Source: Euleptes europaea
Lineage: Eukaryota > Chordata > Lepidosauria > Squamata > Sphaerodactylidae
Direction of reading: 5' to 3'
Assembly (NCBI RefSeq): GCF_029931775.1
Contig: NC_079322.1
Coordinates: 28,098,542-28,162,541, forward strand
Length of the DNA stretch: 64,000 nucleotides
Part shown: piece by piece, positions 11,699-41,200 of the stretch
Numbering within the stretch: position 1 is the stretch's first letter
Layout: each line of letters opens with the position of its first letter
Made by a program: the position numbers and the translations under genes
Notes under the pieces: generated by a model
The model's database searches: none
What the model saw: the letters and a program-made list of their open reading frames with translations, nothing else
What the model was told of the DNA's origin: nothing

Positions 11699-11929
11699 AG
11701 AGTTGCCAGCTCTGGATTGGAAAAAACCTGGAGATATTGGGGGTGGAGCCTAGGGAGGGTGGGGTTTAAGGAGAAGAGGGACCTCAGCAGGATATAATGC
11801 CATAGAGATATAATGCCATATAATGTCTCCAAAAGTAGCAGTTTTCTCCAGGTGAACTGATCTTGGTCGTTTGGAGCTCAGTCGTAACAGAGGGAGATCT
11901 CCAGGTGCGACTCGGAAGTTGGCAACCCT
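11699..11929 (-). mobile_element. hAT-type MITE, antisense
   Basis: Ends GAGTTGCCAGCTCTGG and AGTTGGCAACCCT. Flanks GGCCAAAG and GACCAAAG are the 8-bp duplication with one mismatch. A related fragment lies at 11575-11640. Confidence 0.75.
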
Positions 11930-12985
11930 GACCAAAGTGCCTTGAAGAAATCAGAGCCCATCACAAAAGGAACGGTAATATTTCTTGACTGGAGATAGTC
12001 CCCTCAATTGGCTGTAATGGTTCTGTTCAAGCAGCTTATCATGGCTTGTTGGTGCCCTTGACTGAAAGGAGTAGTCAGACATGTCTGTGTGACAGGGATG
12101 TTGGATAAGCAGATGGACTCTACTGTGAGTTTGACTGAAGTACCTTGAGGGTGCAGGATCTCTCTCTCTCTTTAGGATCTGATTTGAGGTGGCACATCTG
12201 CTGCCCTATAGGGCTGCCTCTGTGTCTCTATCTGCAGCTCTACCTGTATATTATGTATACCCAAACAATGGGTAGGTTATTATTTTCTTCACTTCTGACC
12301 CCTCAAATGGTATCATGTGGCTTCAAAATCTTCTACATGACACAAATTATTACAGCAAATTAGACATATAAAGAGCTGATCCCACTGATTGCCACACAGT
12401 TGATGGTATTTATAGAATTAAGGTTCCTATAGAATTAAGGTTTGGAGATATCTGTAAGTAGGCACTTTGTTGTTCCACTTGCTCATAAAATCATGGAAAA
12501 TGTAAGTTTAGAAGTAGTCTTATGATATACACCTATGGTATTCACGGTCAGGTAGCAAACATGAATGATTGACACATAGCATATGGCTTATTCTTTAGGT
12601 TACATATAAATTCCAGGAAGAAGCAGCTCACATGATGCTAAATTATACTTGGATTGAGTAGAACATGGCAAGATTTCATTCCACAGATTTTGGATGTTAT
12701 TTGTGAGATGCTTTTCTGTTTGGTTACACTGTAACCCTTACAATATTGTTTGTCCATGCTATATCACCACAGCCTTGTTTGGACATAATTTTCACTTAAT
12801 TGTTGGCAAATGCAAGCAAAGGAGTTATGTTAGCAATGTATAAGAAAGCAACATTTATAGAGTTGGACTGAATGAGCAAGTCATAAATAAAATGACCATG
12901 TTGCTCTCATACAGATTCTCGTGGCTTGGTTGCTTAGCGCTGAGTAAATCATCCTAATATTTTATTGGGCCAGTTACTGTTGCTT
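11930..12985. other. intergenic, nothing identified
   Basis: AT-rich, no recognised gene or repeat. Confidence 0.4.
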
Positions 12986-12989
12986 AGGA

Positions 12990-13175
12990 AATGTGGAATG
13001 GTATGGTATAGCCCAATCTCATCAGATCTTGGAAGGTAAGCAGAGTCAGTACTCAGAAGGGGGACCACCACAGAAGACACTGCAGAGAAAAGCACTGGCA
13101 AACCACCTCTGCGCCTTGAAAGCCCTTTGCTGGGATTGCCATAAATCAGCTGCAACTTGATGGCACAGATATACA
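12990..13175 (+). repeat. 5S-rRNA-headed SINE, diverged
   Basis: Head resembles 5S rRNA (GATCTTGGAAGGTAAGCAGA). Body AGCACTGGCAAACCACCTCT and tail GCCATAAATCAGCTGCAACT end like a BovB 3' end. Confidence 0.75.
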
Positions 13176-14074
13176 TACATTATTGCTTAAAGGTGATCTA
13201 CTTTTAATAATAAAGCAGAGGTGTAAATATACATGCCCCAATCCACAAACTCCTTTGCAAAATCCAGACTCCAATGTGTACCTAGAGCTCCTGCATCGAC
13301 ACTCAACCTTCAAGGGCGCTGTAATGTCCTGCACAACAATGTCCATATTATCTAGAGAAAGTTATTTACTTGCTGCATTTTATGCCGTTTTTCTCCATCA
13401 TGGACCTAGCGGCAGTGTACTTAGGTTTCCCATCCAAGCACCTGATCAGAGAAAGCCCTGCTTAGTTTCAACAGTGTTTTTGTGTCATGTGTTCTCCAAC
13501 CATACATCCTATTGAAATTAGCATTGTTATAGGGAGGGCAATTCCTTTTCCTGAAATTCACTTGTTTAGATATAGCCATTAGTTTCTCTTATGCTCTCTT
13601 AAAAGAAGGATTTCTCTTTGAAGAGAAATTAGTGCACATTTTTGTAACTTTAGCCCTTGCAGTTGCCTGCCTCTGAACATCTACAAAGATAAATTCTGAA
13701 ATTCTCCAATCCTCTTTGAATTTCTGTTTGATTAAAACAGAATTGGTTAGAAATACGTTCCAAATGCCTAAAAAGACAGAAAGAAATGGATTATTGGATT
13801 TCAGGGAGGAACTGGGTAAAGAGGAATTAAGAGAATATCTCATGGATTAAAATTGATGGGGCATGCATGAATATTTCATCCAATTTCCACTGTAATTACC
13901 TTCACTGTGGTTAAAAATTACAAGTAAATTACAAGTAACCAGTGTTAGCTGATTGTGAAGGTACTTAATATATTTTCATGCATGTTAGCTTCTGTAGTAC
14001 TTTAGAACCAAGGGCCAAACTGGAATTAACATTTTATTAGCCCAATATACATGTAGCCCTGAAAAGTGGAAAAC
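13176..14074. other. intergenic, nothing clear
   Basis: A segment near 13420-13470 (CCCATCCAAGCACCTGATCA) may be an antisense 5S-SINE scrap. Otherwise nothing recognised. Confidence 0.4.
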
Positions 14075-14082
14075 CCCACCAG

Positions 14083-14291
14083 TAGGGTTGCCAACCTCCA
14101 GGTGGTGGATGGAGATCTCCCACTATTACAACTGATCTCCAGACGATAGATATCAGTTCACCTGGAGAAAATGGCCACTTTGGCCATTGGATTCTATGGC
14201 ATTGAAGTCCCTCCCCTACTCAAACCCCACCCTCCTCAGGCTCCGCCCCAAAAACCTCCCGCTGGTGACGAAGAGGGACCTGGCAACCCTA
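14083..14291 (+). mobile_element. hAT-type MITE, near full length
   Basis: TAGGGTTGCC to GGCAACCCTA, flanks CCCACCAG and CCCACTGG. Confidence 0.85.
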
Positions 14292-14299
14292 CCCACTGG

Positions 14300-15631
14300 G
14301 GCCATTTTATGGTTGATAAATGGCTCAAAGGGAAGGATGAAGCCCCTCCTCCCCTGTAACATCATTACAAGCTGAACTGGTCCCCTGTGGTGGGTGGACA
14401 CATTGTTCGTAGCAACTGGTGTCTGACTGAGGCAAATGAAGGTTGGGTGATGAAAACTTTGACCCAACTTGTTAAAAATGTAGCATTTAGTTTGGCCTAA
14501 GATTCCTTCAAGGAAACAATGGAGGCATTACTTTGTTACCTTATATATGAAGAATATATATGAAGAATAATTCATTTGTTCTTGTTCAGCCATCGTGCAT
14601 TATCGTGTGATTGATTCCCCCGACTTCTGTTGATCTTTAAGACTGAATTTTTGATGTGGTTTTTTGACTGATCGCTGGATAAACATTTTAAGTGCTCTGA
14701 TTTGCCACCCAAAGATTGTCTGTAGTTATTTATTAAAACCATAAAAGTGATTTAAGTTTTTTCATATAACTCCATAAATTTTCTGTAGGACTTACAATAT
14801 AAAATTGGCATGATTATGACTTTAAGCTCTTCACTGTAGACGGTTGGCATGTCAGGGAAGAAAGCATGAGAAAATTGGCAGCAGATCCTGTGCTTTGATT
14901 TCATCAGACAGCATAAATCAAAACAGATTCCCTTCCCCTTTATTTACACGGAGAATGGCTCCCTGACTAGCATTTACTAGGAACAGTTGATGTAAAGGGG
15001 ATTCCAAGAAGCTATTTGCTTCTTCAGTGTTCATTTATCCAGTGCATAAACGTGAAATTTGTCAGCACTCATCATATAAAATCCTTTGTGGACCCACTGC
15101 GTAGAAAAGAAGAAAGAGAATTGCTTTAAATGGACATTTCAAATTTCATTCAACCTTTATTGCCTTTGCTTGGATCCATAGCCAAGAGCTCCATACATGA
15201 AGTTACTTTCATTTGGAGTACCACATTCTTTGGGGACGTTTCCAGATATTAATGTAGCCTAAGAAGCAGAACTCTTCTTTTTCTCCTAGGATACTCTCTT
15301 GCTCACTGTATGCTGGTCATACTGTTACCATACCCCCCAAAAAAATATGTGAACATACATTCAGATTAACATGGGGAATTAGCTTGCATGTTTGTGCAGG
15401 GTGCAGCAAACTGGGATCTTTTACCTAAAGGGGTGGCTGTGAGTAGCAAGTCTTCAGTAGGAAAAGGATGACAGAGATCTGATTTAAAAGGAATACAGAG
15501 TTTATTGAGGGATTTGATACAATAGTGGTGGGAGGGGCTTATCCTAAGCAAATACTAGCAATACTAAACCAAAGCACAGACAAATTCCTTATCCCAGTTA
15601 ATATAGCCACAACAACATTCAGCAGAGCTAT
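14300..15631. other. intergenic, nothing identified
   Basis: AT-rich sequence, no recognised gene or repeat. Confidence 0.4.
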
Positions 15632-15714
15632 AGGAGGCTGAAGTTGGTTCCCAGTTCCCAGTTCGTTCCCAGTTCTATTCATATTTCCTAACTGGGAACC
15701 AACTTCAGCCTCCT
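15632..15714. repeat. perfect 25-bp hairpin
   Basis: 15632-15656 and 15690-15714 are perfect reverse complements (core GAAGTTGGTTCCCAGTT), with a 33-nt loop. Confidence 0.85.
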
Positions 15715-15734
15715 CCAACATGCCATGTTCCTTC

Positions 15735-15960
15735 AGCCTTTCCTTGCAGGACTTCTTTTTCAGACTCCTGACAGTCTTTGTTGCCCTCCTCGGAACTCAT
15801 TCCAAGTGTGGTACCCAGAAATGGACATGGCAAAGAGGAGATCTGACTGGTGCAGAACAGAGAGGAGCTGTTCCATTTTATGACTTGATCATTTCATTCA
15901 TTTTGTTGTAACCGCTTCATCGAAGAGCTGGTTCAATAAATGGGTTGTGCCTTCTTAATG
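15735..15960 (-). mobile_element. CR1 LINE fragment, antisense
   Basis: TTGTTGCCCTCCTCGGAACT and GTGGTACCCAGAAATGGACA are the reverse complement of a widespread CR1 segment. Confidence 0.65.
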
Positions 15961-16219
15961 TTTCTGGAGCTTGGCCAGTGCATGATAAGGAGACCAGACT
16001 CCAGGACAGCACCGATCACAATGGCTCTGAGGTGGACAAAAGAGTAGAGCTCAAGCTGTGTGATGAACACTCTTGAGGATGCATAGGCAGTTGTTTTTCC
16101 CAGTCTGGTGTTTCTATCAACCTGCATTTGAGAAAAATCAAAAGGTGGCCAATTGCCTGCTTGGTGTGTCAGTACCTTTACACTTGGCAGACTCCGATGG
16201 TTCTTCTCTTCAAGTACAG

Positions 16220-16910
16220 CAAGGGTGGGGAACCTTTTTTCCACCAAGGGCCATTTGGATATTTATAACATCATTTGCAGGCCATACAAAATTATCAACT
16301 TAAAAATTAGTCGACCAAGCCCCATGCAGGCAGCTGCCCCAGATGACCCCCCCTCGGCATGGGCAAGCAGGCAGGCATCCAACTGGTGGCTCAGTCGCCC
16401 ACCTGGTGGCACAGGATGGTCTGTTGCACCAGCTGGGTGTAGCTGCCCAGCCGCACGCCAGAGTTGCTCCTGCTCTGCATGGTCGGGGCCGGATTCTACA
16501 GCCAGCCCCTGCTACCTCCGCCTGCAAGGATAAAATGAGGATACACTGGCTAAGAACTCCCCCTCCCTGCATATTTTGGCCCTGCCCCTTTAACCCCTCC
16601 ATTGTCGCCACTTCCACCCCCAGCCCTCTTATAGTACAGAGGGAATACGTTTCTCCATGGCCCGAGTTTCTTGGGCGGTCCTAGCAGCTCCATAGCTAGC
16701 AACTTTTCTGCAAGGGGGAAAAAGGGTTCCTTTTCTCAGCAAAAGAAACTCACATCTGCCTTGAATAGAGGCTATTCCTGTCCGCAGGAGGGAGCGGATC
16801 GCCAGTCTTAGATCCTTCTGTGCTAGAGATCTGCCAGGACTCACAAAGGGCCAGACCAAATGGTTTTGCGGGCCTTAAATGGCCCCCAGGCCTGACATTC
16901 CCCACCCCTG
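16220..16910. mobile_element. non-autonomous hAT element with 8-bp target duplication
   Basis: Ends CAAGGGTGGGGAA and TTCCCCACCCCTG are inverted repeats. Flanks are AAGTACAG (16212-16219) and AAGTACCG (16911-16918). The interior is GC-rich, and its long open frames on both strands are composition artefacts. Confidence 0.85.
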
Positions 16911-16918
16911 AAGTACCG

Positions 16919-17872
16919 GATCAACCCCTAACCAGAAACCTGAGGGAACCATGTACGTATTGTACTGATACAGCTGTTATCTATTGAGATGGGATACTAC
17001 ACAAACACAGCAACCACCTGCCAATCTGTGTGCACAAATCTATTTCTATTAAGAGCTACATTTCTTCAGACTACATTTCTCCATGTAACTGTGTAATACA
17101 ACTCAGCTTTCTTTATATTATTTTTCTCCCCTCCAACAGCTCTTCACCATCTGTGCCTCCCATACAATATTCTTAAATAGCCACCAGGCAGGATTCTATG
17201 GTTCTAAACATGCTTTTCTCCCTTCTTCCTGCTGCTAACCATTTCCCCCCATGGTCTTCTATTCTGTTTGTTTGAGTTTATTTATACTCTTTTCTCCCTA
17301 AAGAAATTTCTATAGTGCGATGTCAAAACTGCAATTAGGCAATAATCCCTTAGTCTCTATGAAGTTTCTACAATGATATACTTAAGTATTACTTATTATA
17401 CAATAAAGTTTATTAGAACAGCGTTTATTATTTGAAAATCACAATTCCAGGTCTGAACGTGTCATTACTTTTTTGTGGTTAAAATGGCTGTTGTTCTAAC
17501 TAAACATGAACCCAAACGTGACCTGTTATGTCATTCTTCACACCGGGACATAAGAAAAAGTGACAGAAATTCCCTCAGTAAATATCACAGAGTGGGTTGG
17601 AAGATCATGAGGGCTTCTGTGTGGCTCACCCCACTAGAGATCATTATGATTTAATAGTGTTATACCATCTGCTAGTAAATTGTGTCTCAGTGAGTCCTGA
17701 TCCCATGGATGGTATGTGAAGCAACAACAGGCCATTTCCATAATGGGGTGGCAGCTCAGAGGAAATGATTCTGCCTGTGGGCATCTCTGCCTTTAATGCT
17801 TATCCTAATTCTGATCACCAGCCCGAGAGCTGCAATTCCAATTTACATGAGTTTAACTTGCCTTAATTGAAT
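16919..17872. other. intergenic, nothing identified
   Basis: No recognised gene or repeat. Confidence 0.4.
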
Positions 17873-17945
17873 TTGTGTGTGTGTGTGTGTAAAGTGCCTT
17901 CAAGTCGCAGCCGACTTATGGTGACCCCTTTGGGGGTTTTCATGC
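17873..17945 (-). repeat. BovB-type 3' tail fragment
   Basis: GT microsatellite followed by AAGTGCCTTCAAGTCGCAGC, the reverse complement of the tail shared by BovB and the 5S SINE. Confidence 0.75.
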
Positions 17946-18179
17946 CCCCCCCCAGAGCCGGGGGGAAGGCACTAATGTGTTTTTAATGCCTTTATGGTTA
18001 TGCTGCTGATTCGGAGCCCCCGAATTTGCCGGATTTATTCGGCAATCGCCCCAAACTCGCCGAATTCGGCTCGCTGTTTTCCCGCCTTTTAAAAATTTGA
18101 TTCCATTCGAACTAGAAATTGCCAAATCGGGGAAAATTCAGCTGTTTTTCGGTTTGGGATGAACCGAATCGACAGCCCT

Positions 18180-21100
18180 AGCATACAGTCCACTCTCCAA
18201 AGTTGTTATTTTCTCCTGGATAACTGATCCCTGACATCTGGATATCAGTTGGAATTCTAGAAGAACTCCAAGCTCCACCTGGAGCACTACTAGCTCATTA
18301 TCCTGACCTCTTTGTAACAATTCTTGCCTGCCCCCCCCCACACACATACTGTCTAATGTTTTGCTATTCATAATCTTGCATTTAAATATGAATGAACATT
18401 TTGCTGTTCATAATCTTGCATTTAAATATGAATGTTATTGATCTGCCCTGACTGGAGGCTAGCAATGCCTACTACCTGCTAGATATGGGAGATCTTCTGC
18501 CCCCAGCACTTGCTGCAGTTCTGACAGCCGTGGGGGTGGGGGGAAAGAACTAAAAATCACTATCAGCACATCACTTCCAGGGAAAACCTGGAAGTGGAAT
18601 CACTTGCTCTAGGAATCCCTGGAAACTCTGTGGTTTTACTATAGAGTTTCCGGCGCTTCCTAGAGTGGAGTGACATCACTTCCAGGGTTTCCCCAGAAAG
18701 TTGTACCAATGCTGCCCCTCCATGTCTTTGCCCCCCCCCCCACTCCCTTCCGTTGCCAGCCTTCTGGTGGCTACTTCAAGCTGAGGAGGATGTAACAAAG
18801 GAAGTGTGGAGGAAACTGCTGTGTGGGTGTTCTGTTGCCACTGTGAATGCCTCTGCATTTGTGTCTTTGGGAGCAGCTATTGTTGCCTGGCTGGAAATGA
18901 TCAGCTCTTCAAAACAGGAAATCCTGGACATCGATGACATTTATGGATGCTCAGCAACAAGTAGAATGGGGAAACAGCAGAAGACATTAATGTCACATAA
19001 AGCCCATAACACACCATTGTAGAATTCCTTTGTGCACCCCCAACCCACTTGAGCAGTAAGACAAGTAGCTTTCCAACCGGCCACTTGGTACATAAACTGT
19101 TGCTACTCACTATTTTAAGACCAAATACCAAAAGTGATAATGGAATTGTATCTTAGGAGTGTTCATTATTAAAAATGGCACCACTCACAGGGGGTCAGTG
19201 AAGATATTTGTGAAGTGCCCCATGCAAAGGGCTCCCAAAAGTTCCTTGAGATGTAGCCCTATGGTAAAAAGTCATATCTAATCAGTAGCTGGATATAGCT
19301 ACTGTACCAATTGGTGTGAGGAGGCTGATAACTGAATATGAGTTTATTATGTTGATCTAAATCAAGAAATGACCGCTGTATCTGTGATTGAGTCTCCTGA
19401 ACCATTGGTCACAGACCAATTTACAAATATCTGACCTGGCCTCTATAGTTCCACTGCTACAATGGGGGATGGGAGTCTACTTTGGCGGTGTTAAATATTC
19501 TTCTTGCTATAGGCTACATCTGTGCTCAACCACCTACATAAGGTCTAGAAAGTATGTGGATAGGCTGTACCATAAACTGGCTCTTCCAAGTATGAATGTT
19601 ACTTTGCCATAGGACTAGCAATGGGGCAGTGTAGGGTAACTATAACAACTGTGTTTTTTACTGTGTGTGTGTTTATGCGCATGCACATGCAGTAGTGGGG
19701 AAACTGGTGAAGACTTTGCATTCCTACCCACACCTGAGAGCAGGTAACTGTGATCAGCCCTGAAGTTATTAACAGGCTCTATTTCAAAACCCTCAGCAAG
19801 ACTGCATTATCATCTCTCTTGCACTGTGCCAAAGGCATGCCTAGTGTCCTTGAGAGCAAAATTGTCTGTACATCACTGAGTGAAGCATTGCTTTGTTAAT
19901 ACACGGTGACACAAGAGAAATAATCATCTCAAACTACTGTCAAGGCTGGTTCACTGCAAATCATAACAGGATTATCCATTAAAAGGGGACCCTGTCGGTA
20001 TAGCATGTTTTTCATTAAAAAAAATTGTGTAAGCATTTAAATCATAGCTCGGTACCGGTGTTTTGTGCTCAAAGCACTATCCGTATGCACAGATGCGGGA
20101 AGCCTGTATCTTGCAGAGGCATCCACAGAGGGCTTCCTTTCGTGCTAAACACTTGGCACGGGTTCTGTTTTCCAAAAAGTAAGGCCATGTATTGAAAAAC
20201 ATAAAAGCCAAGAGCTCAGGGCTGGTTACAGAAGTAGTTAATAGCAATAATAGGCCTGAAATCTTCTTCTCACTTTTTTTTGGAACTAGCCAGTTCCAAG
20301 TTAAGGTCTTCTGTTCTTCTGGATATGTGAATTAAACAGAATATATGGTAGCAATGGTGACATAATGAGCAGAGAGGCACTCCCAGTTGGTGTGAAATTT
20401 GCAGTACTAACGGTTGATGTGACAGGTTGAACGGACACATGGCACCTCTTGAGTGCAGTCTAATTAGCATTAGGCACACACCATGCCCATGACATTGTGG
20501 GTACATGGGAATGTGCATGGGGGAACAGCCTAGAGCACACTGGCACCCTCCAATCACAGATCCACACTCAGCATCTATGCCCGTATAATTTGTACATGTA
20601 CATAGGCACAAGCACTTTTCACACAATTTACCCTACGGAGACTGAACGTTGGTGCAAATAAAGAAGTCTTGGGACAGCAAGCTCCGCCCCCACTTGCTCA
20701 TGTACAAGTCCTTTGTGCATATGCATTTAGGGATCTCTCCTCATTCCTGGGAACACTGCAAGCAACAGCTGGAAGAAGAAACTTCTCAGATTTCAGGCAT
20801 TTTTGTTTTTGGCTTGGGAGACATGTTAGTATATGGTTTCTAAGAACAGCCCTGATGGATCAAGCTAACGAGTCATCTAGTCCAGCATTCTGTTTGCCAC
20901 TCTAGAGATGGCTTACAAAGAGGGGCCTAGAAAACAAAGTGGTCAGAGGTACGCTGGCTGGTAATTGTCCAAGGGTATGTTTATATCCCTTTTAAAACCT
21001 GAGTTACAAAAGTTGATGTATTGTGCGATGGCATAATTCCTCTTCTCTGACTTCAGTCTACTGCCCATCTACTTAGCTCGGTGATTCTGAGTTCTAACTT

Positions 21101-21430
21101 TCTGGCAGGAGAGAAAAAAATGCTATCCACTTTCTCCCTACCATGCACCTTATAAACCTTTCTATCCTCTTTTGCCCATCTTTTTGCTAAACTCAAAAGC
21201 CCCAAAGGCAAATCACCTATGTTTGTCTCTTGCCTGAAAACTTGATGGGGTCACCTTAAGTCAGCTGCAACCTGACAGCACTTTCCACCACCAATAGGTG
21301 CGTTCAAGCTATCCATCTCTATCATCCTCCTTTTGACAAAGTGTTCTTGCTCCTGCCTACAATGCATTTTCTTTCATGCCTGGCAGCCATGTCATTTCTT
21401 TCCAGGGTACCCCATCCTTAGGGTTCAATG
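18180..21430. other. intergenic, nothing identified apart from scraps
   Basis: A diverged MITE piece lies at about 18183-18290, a tandem TTTTGCTATTCATAATCTTG pair at 18359-18432 and a CACTTCC-type palindrome at 18560-18690. Open frames here look random. Confidence 0.4.
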
Positions 21431-21730
21431 GAGGTGGGCAGTTTGGTGTAGTGCTTAAGAGCGATGGTTTGGTGCAGTGGACTCTGATCTGGAGAACCGG
21501 GTTTGATTCCCCACTCCTCCACATGAGTGGCGGAGGCTAATCTGGTGACCCAGGTTGGTTTCCCCACTCTTACACATGAAGCCAGCTGGATGACCTTGGG
21601 CTAGTCACACTCTCTCCGCCCCAACTACCTCACAAGATGTGTGTTGTGGAGAGGGGAAGGTGATTGTAAGCCAGCTTGATTCTTCCCTAAGTGGTAGAGA
21701 AAGTCGGTGCATAAAAACCAACACTACTTC
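21431..21730 (+). repeat. MIR-like tRNA SINE (CORE type)
   Basis: GGTGTAGTGCTTAAGAGC (A box), GGGTTTGATTCCC (B box), GATGACCTTGGGCTAGTCAC core and CATAAAAACCAACACTACTT tail. Other copies: 25122-25385, 38050-38312 and 59279-59575. Confidence 0.85.
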
Positions 21731-23640
21731 TTCGATGCAAACACGTGCCTTGGAATAACAGGTTGGGCTGCAGAGACCACAAGGGCGTTTGCTCCACTTT
21801 GAGTGCTTTTTGTTCCCGGTGAACGTTATTCAGGACTATGCCACCTGCCTTGGAGAGAAAGCGCAAGGGCCTGAAGAGTCCATAAAGCACTGCCTGCTCT
21901 ATTTAGACAACTAAAGTGGCAGGCTCAAAGGGACCACGTTTAAATACATTTGCTTACTAGGCTCGTAACAACCGATTCTGACTAGGCAGAATCAGCTTGA
22001 TGGTTTCACTCCCCCCCCCCCCGCACTCTCCTTTCAAGGTAAATTTAATTCCCTTTGATCTCTTGGCCATCATTCCCCACCTTGATAAACACGGTGCTGG
22101 CATTGCTTTTCAGTTAACGTGAGCTACTTTGCCGACTGCGTGGGAAAGATGCATGCAGAGCATTTTGTGTATGGGGGGGGGAGAGAAAAACACTCCAGCA
22201 CACAGAATTTCTGGCAGACTCCCAGTTCTTTAGAGAGTACCTTTTATTCACTGGTTAAACGGGCAAATAGTCAGGCAATATACCGTGGGCTATGTCGATT
22301 AACAATAGTTCTACAGTCACGTTTCAAAAATATAGAAGTCTCACTGGCATTTTTAAAAGGGTCTGCCTTCTGGAGTTTTAAGCAAGCAAGCGCCCTCAGA
22401 CAAGATGCACCCACTGTTTTAGTTGCACAGCCAGCGATGCTGAACTTCAGTGCTCCATGTTCCTTTCACTCTCTCAAGGTCACCCTCTTTCTCTCCACCC
22501 TCTGCTTTAGGTGCTGAGCAAGCCAATCCTAGTTCCCTCCCTCCACTTGGCCCCTTGTATCTACCAACCCAATACCAGGCCTCAGCTAAATCACCAGGCC
22601 TCCTTTTGAGCCAAAGGAGCTGCGACTTCAGTTTTCCCCAACAACTATGCTCCTTCAGCCCTGGGAAGAGAGCAGAATTACAACTGAACTAATCAGGAGC
22701 TGCATGAGCCTTACAAACACTATAATGGCCAACTTTAAAGGCTGGTCATGCACATACCTAGCACTTACTGTTCTTCCAGATATACCAGCCATTTCTGTGA
22801 TCGCAGTGGCTTAGCGAAGCTGCATTTTAGGCAAACGATACAAATTTGCAGGAGAATGAGGATGCTCTGCAGTTCACAGAGCACCAAGCAAGCAAATAAT
22901 CATACCCAATAGAAGTTCCTTTGGACATGACTCTCTATGCCTCATGTGGTTGAGGAATCTACCATGTCATGATATGTCAGGGGGTCAAGTGGAAGATTTC
23001 CATATATTTATGCAGTTGCTCCATAGTGTCAAGATTGGGAGCAGAGGCAGTTGCTAACTTCAGCCGTACTACAGATGGAAACATTTCATGCAGCATCGTG
23101 GTCATAGACCGGCAGGCCCTTTGACATCACAGCGACTCTGCTCCTGAGAATCTAGGAACTTTTTGTGACATGGGATGATGGATGGAAATATTAGGCCTTG
23201 GGATCTACAAATCACAAGTTTTCATTCACCTCAGGGAAGAATTCAATAACTTTTTTTCTGAATATAGGATAAGCTCTAGGATAAGCCTGTTAGCACCTGC
23301 AAGTTCATGATCGGATGACGGTTCCCCGTTTCCCTTTGGAACAATGAAATAAACTGAATAAGAATCTTTGTCTACTCCCCTGAGGTCTTCTTTAACTGTC
23401 CCCTGGTAGCATCCCCAAGAAATAATCCCTTGCTTCTTTTAAAAGTGTCTTATCTTCTGGTTTAAGGAAGCAAGCAAGAAGAAGGAATGGCCAGACCAGC
23501 CAGTATTGGTCTCTGCTAGTCCTTGCACAAGAGCGACAGGAAGACTCCTAAGCGGAAAGCGTTTGAGTAGATAAGCATCTGTCTTGGAAGCTTTAGAAAT
23601 AGGATATCTTTCCTCGGGGGCAAGAATTAGAATGGGCTTG
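21731..23640. other. intergenic, nothing identified
   Basis: No recognised exon. The 132-codon frame at 22119-22517 shows no motif or codon signal I trust. Confidence 0.4.
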
Positions 23641-23905
23641 GAGACCCTGTTTGGATAGAGAGGTGGCATATAAATGTTACACACACCTTTATCACTAATG
23701 CAGGGAGGGGAGACTCAAACCAGGTTACATTGTTCTCCTCTCCTCCCTTTCAACCTCACAACAACCCTGTGAGGTAGGTTAAGCTGAGTGTGCGCAACTG
23801 GCCAAAGATCACCCAGCCAGCTTTCATAGCAGAGCGAGGATTCAAATCTGGGTCTCTCAGGTCCTAGTATGGCACTCTAGCCACTATACCACACTGGCTT
23901 AATCG
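23641..23905 (-). repeat. second MIR-like SINE type, antisense
   Basis: CCTGTGAGGTAGGTTAAGCT and GATTCAAATCTGGGTCTCTC, ending GCCACTATACCACACTGGC, the reverse complement of a tRNA head. A related copy is at 35850-36047. Confidence 0.8.
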
Positions 23906-24040
23906 TTTCATTGGGATCTTTTCAAACTTGCTTGGTGTCTCTTACATTCGTGAATAAAAGAATAAGAATTGAAAACCTGGGATATTTTGTGTACCTGTTA
24001 AAAAATCAAAACAACCCTGAACATACAGACTAAGAATACG

Positions 24041-24046
24041 TTTATT
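24041..24046 (-). terminator. candidate KIAA1143 poly(A) signal AATAAA
   Basis: AATAAA on the minus strand about 715 nt past the stop codon. An ATTAAA at 24623-24618, about 140 nt past the stop, is an alternative. Which is used cannot be told from sequence alone. Confidence 0.35.
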
Positions 24047-24759
24047 TTCTCAAGAACAGTGGACCAAAACTGGAATAAATAGAAAATGATTTCGCTGTCA
24101 ATTAATGGTGGTATTAAAATACCCACTGAACTAAAAACAGCTGTTGCACACAGCAACTTCATATCAGCTCCTTGATGAAGCTTTTATATATTGGTAATCC
24201 TGCCACATGCTTTGTAGCAACGCACGATCCATCCTTGGTTACAGAACACGCTGCACTTATCCAAGCATTTTCCCCACTAGAGGACATTCTGCAGCACAGT
24301 TTCCTCTTCCGAAAACCAATATATTCAATGTGATCAGCACCTCAGCAGTTCTTTCAGTCCTCAGAGAGACAACAGAAAACCTTTACCAGAGCAAAATGTT
24401 ACAATATCCAACCACAGTAAGCAGATTTTACATTTCTACAATAGGGCGATCAGGTATAACTGGGTAAAAAATGCACATCCAGATGTCCATATCTGACAAC
24501 AAAGATGTGGTCAAGGGGGGAAATGATTAGTTTAAAAGATCAGTCTGCACATATATCGCATGTGCACTTGTAAAAGATTTCAAGCTCTGCATCAATTAGA
24601 TGGGAAACTAGATGGAATTTTAATTTTGGAAAAACTTCCACAGCTGTACTCCCAACTACAGTTGCAGATTCACACACACACACACACACACGTGTGACTA
24701 AGAGTCAAGCACTCTTTCTCTCTCTCGGTTTCCATCACGCACCCAGCTTAATTTTTTAC
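24047..24759 (-). other. KIAA1143: probable KIAA1143 3' UTR
   Basis: Sequence between the stop codon and the distal AATAAA shows no recognised repeat except a CA microsatellite at 24672-24691. Confidence 0.45.
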
Positions 24760-41181
<16,422 letters not shown>

Positions 41182-41200
41182 ATGGCTCCCGGGATGAAAA
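41182..41200 (+). CDS. KIF15: KIF15 coding exon 1 (start codon)
   Basis: Encodes MAPGMK plus one base of the next codon, then donor GTAAGG. The start is chosen because MAPG matches the known vertebrate KIF15 N terminus and the splice phase fits exon 2. It sits about 50 nt downstream of the cell-cycle motifs of the shared promoter. Confidence 0.9.

Noticed and set aside
16153-16533. 126-codon frame and opposing 105- and 113-codon frames
   Set aside because: All fall inside a non-autonomous hAT element with clear ends and target duplication.
20270-20626. Cys-rich 118-codon minus-strand frame
   Set aside because: Cysteines are not spaced like a known module (zinc finger, EGF or defensin), there is no signal peptide, and it ends in a low-complexity lysine run.
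22119-22517. 132-codon frame upstream of a second 80-codon frame
   Set aside because: No recognised domain, no splice-supported neighbours and no conserved context. Treated as chance.
1-24000. A third host gene downstream of KIAA1143
   Set aside because: In mammals zinc-finger genes lie on this side, but no C2H2 finger, KRAB or SCAN motif and no splice-joined conserved frame was seen.
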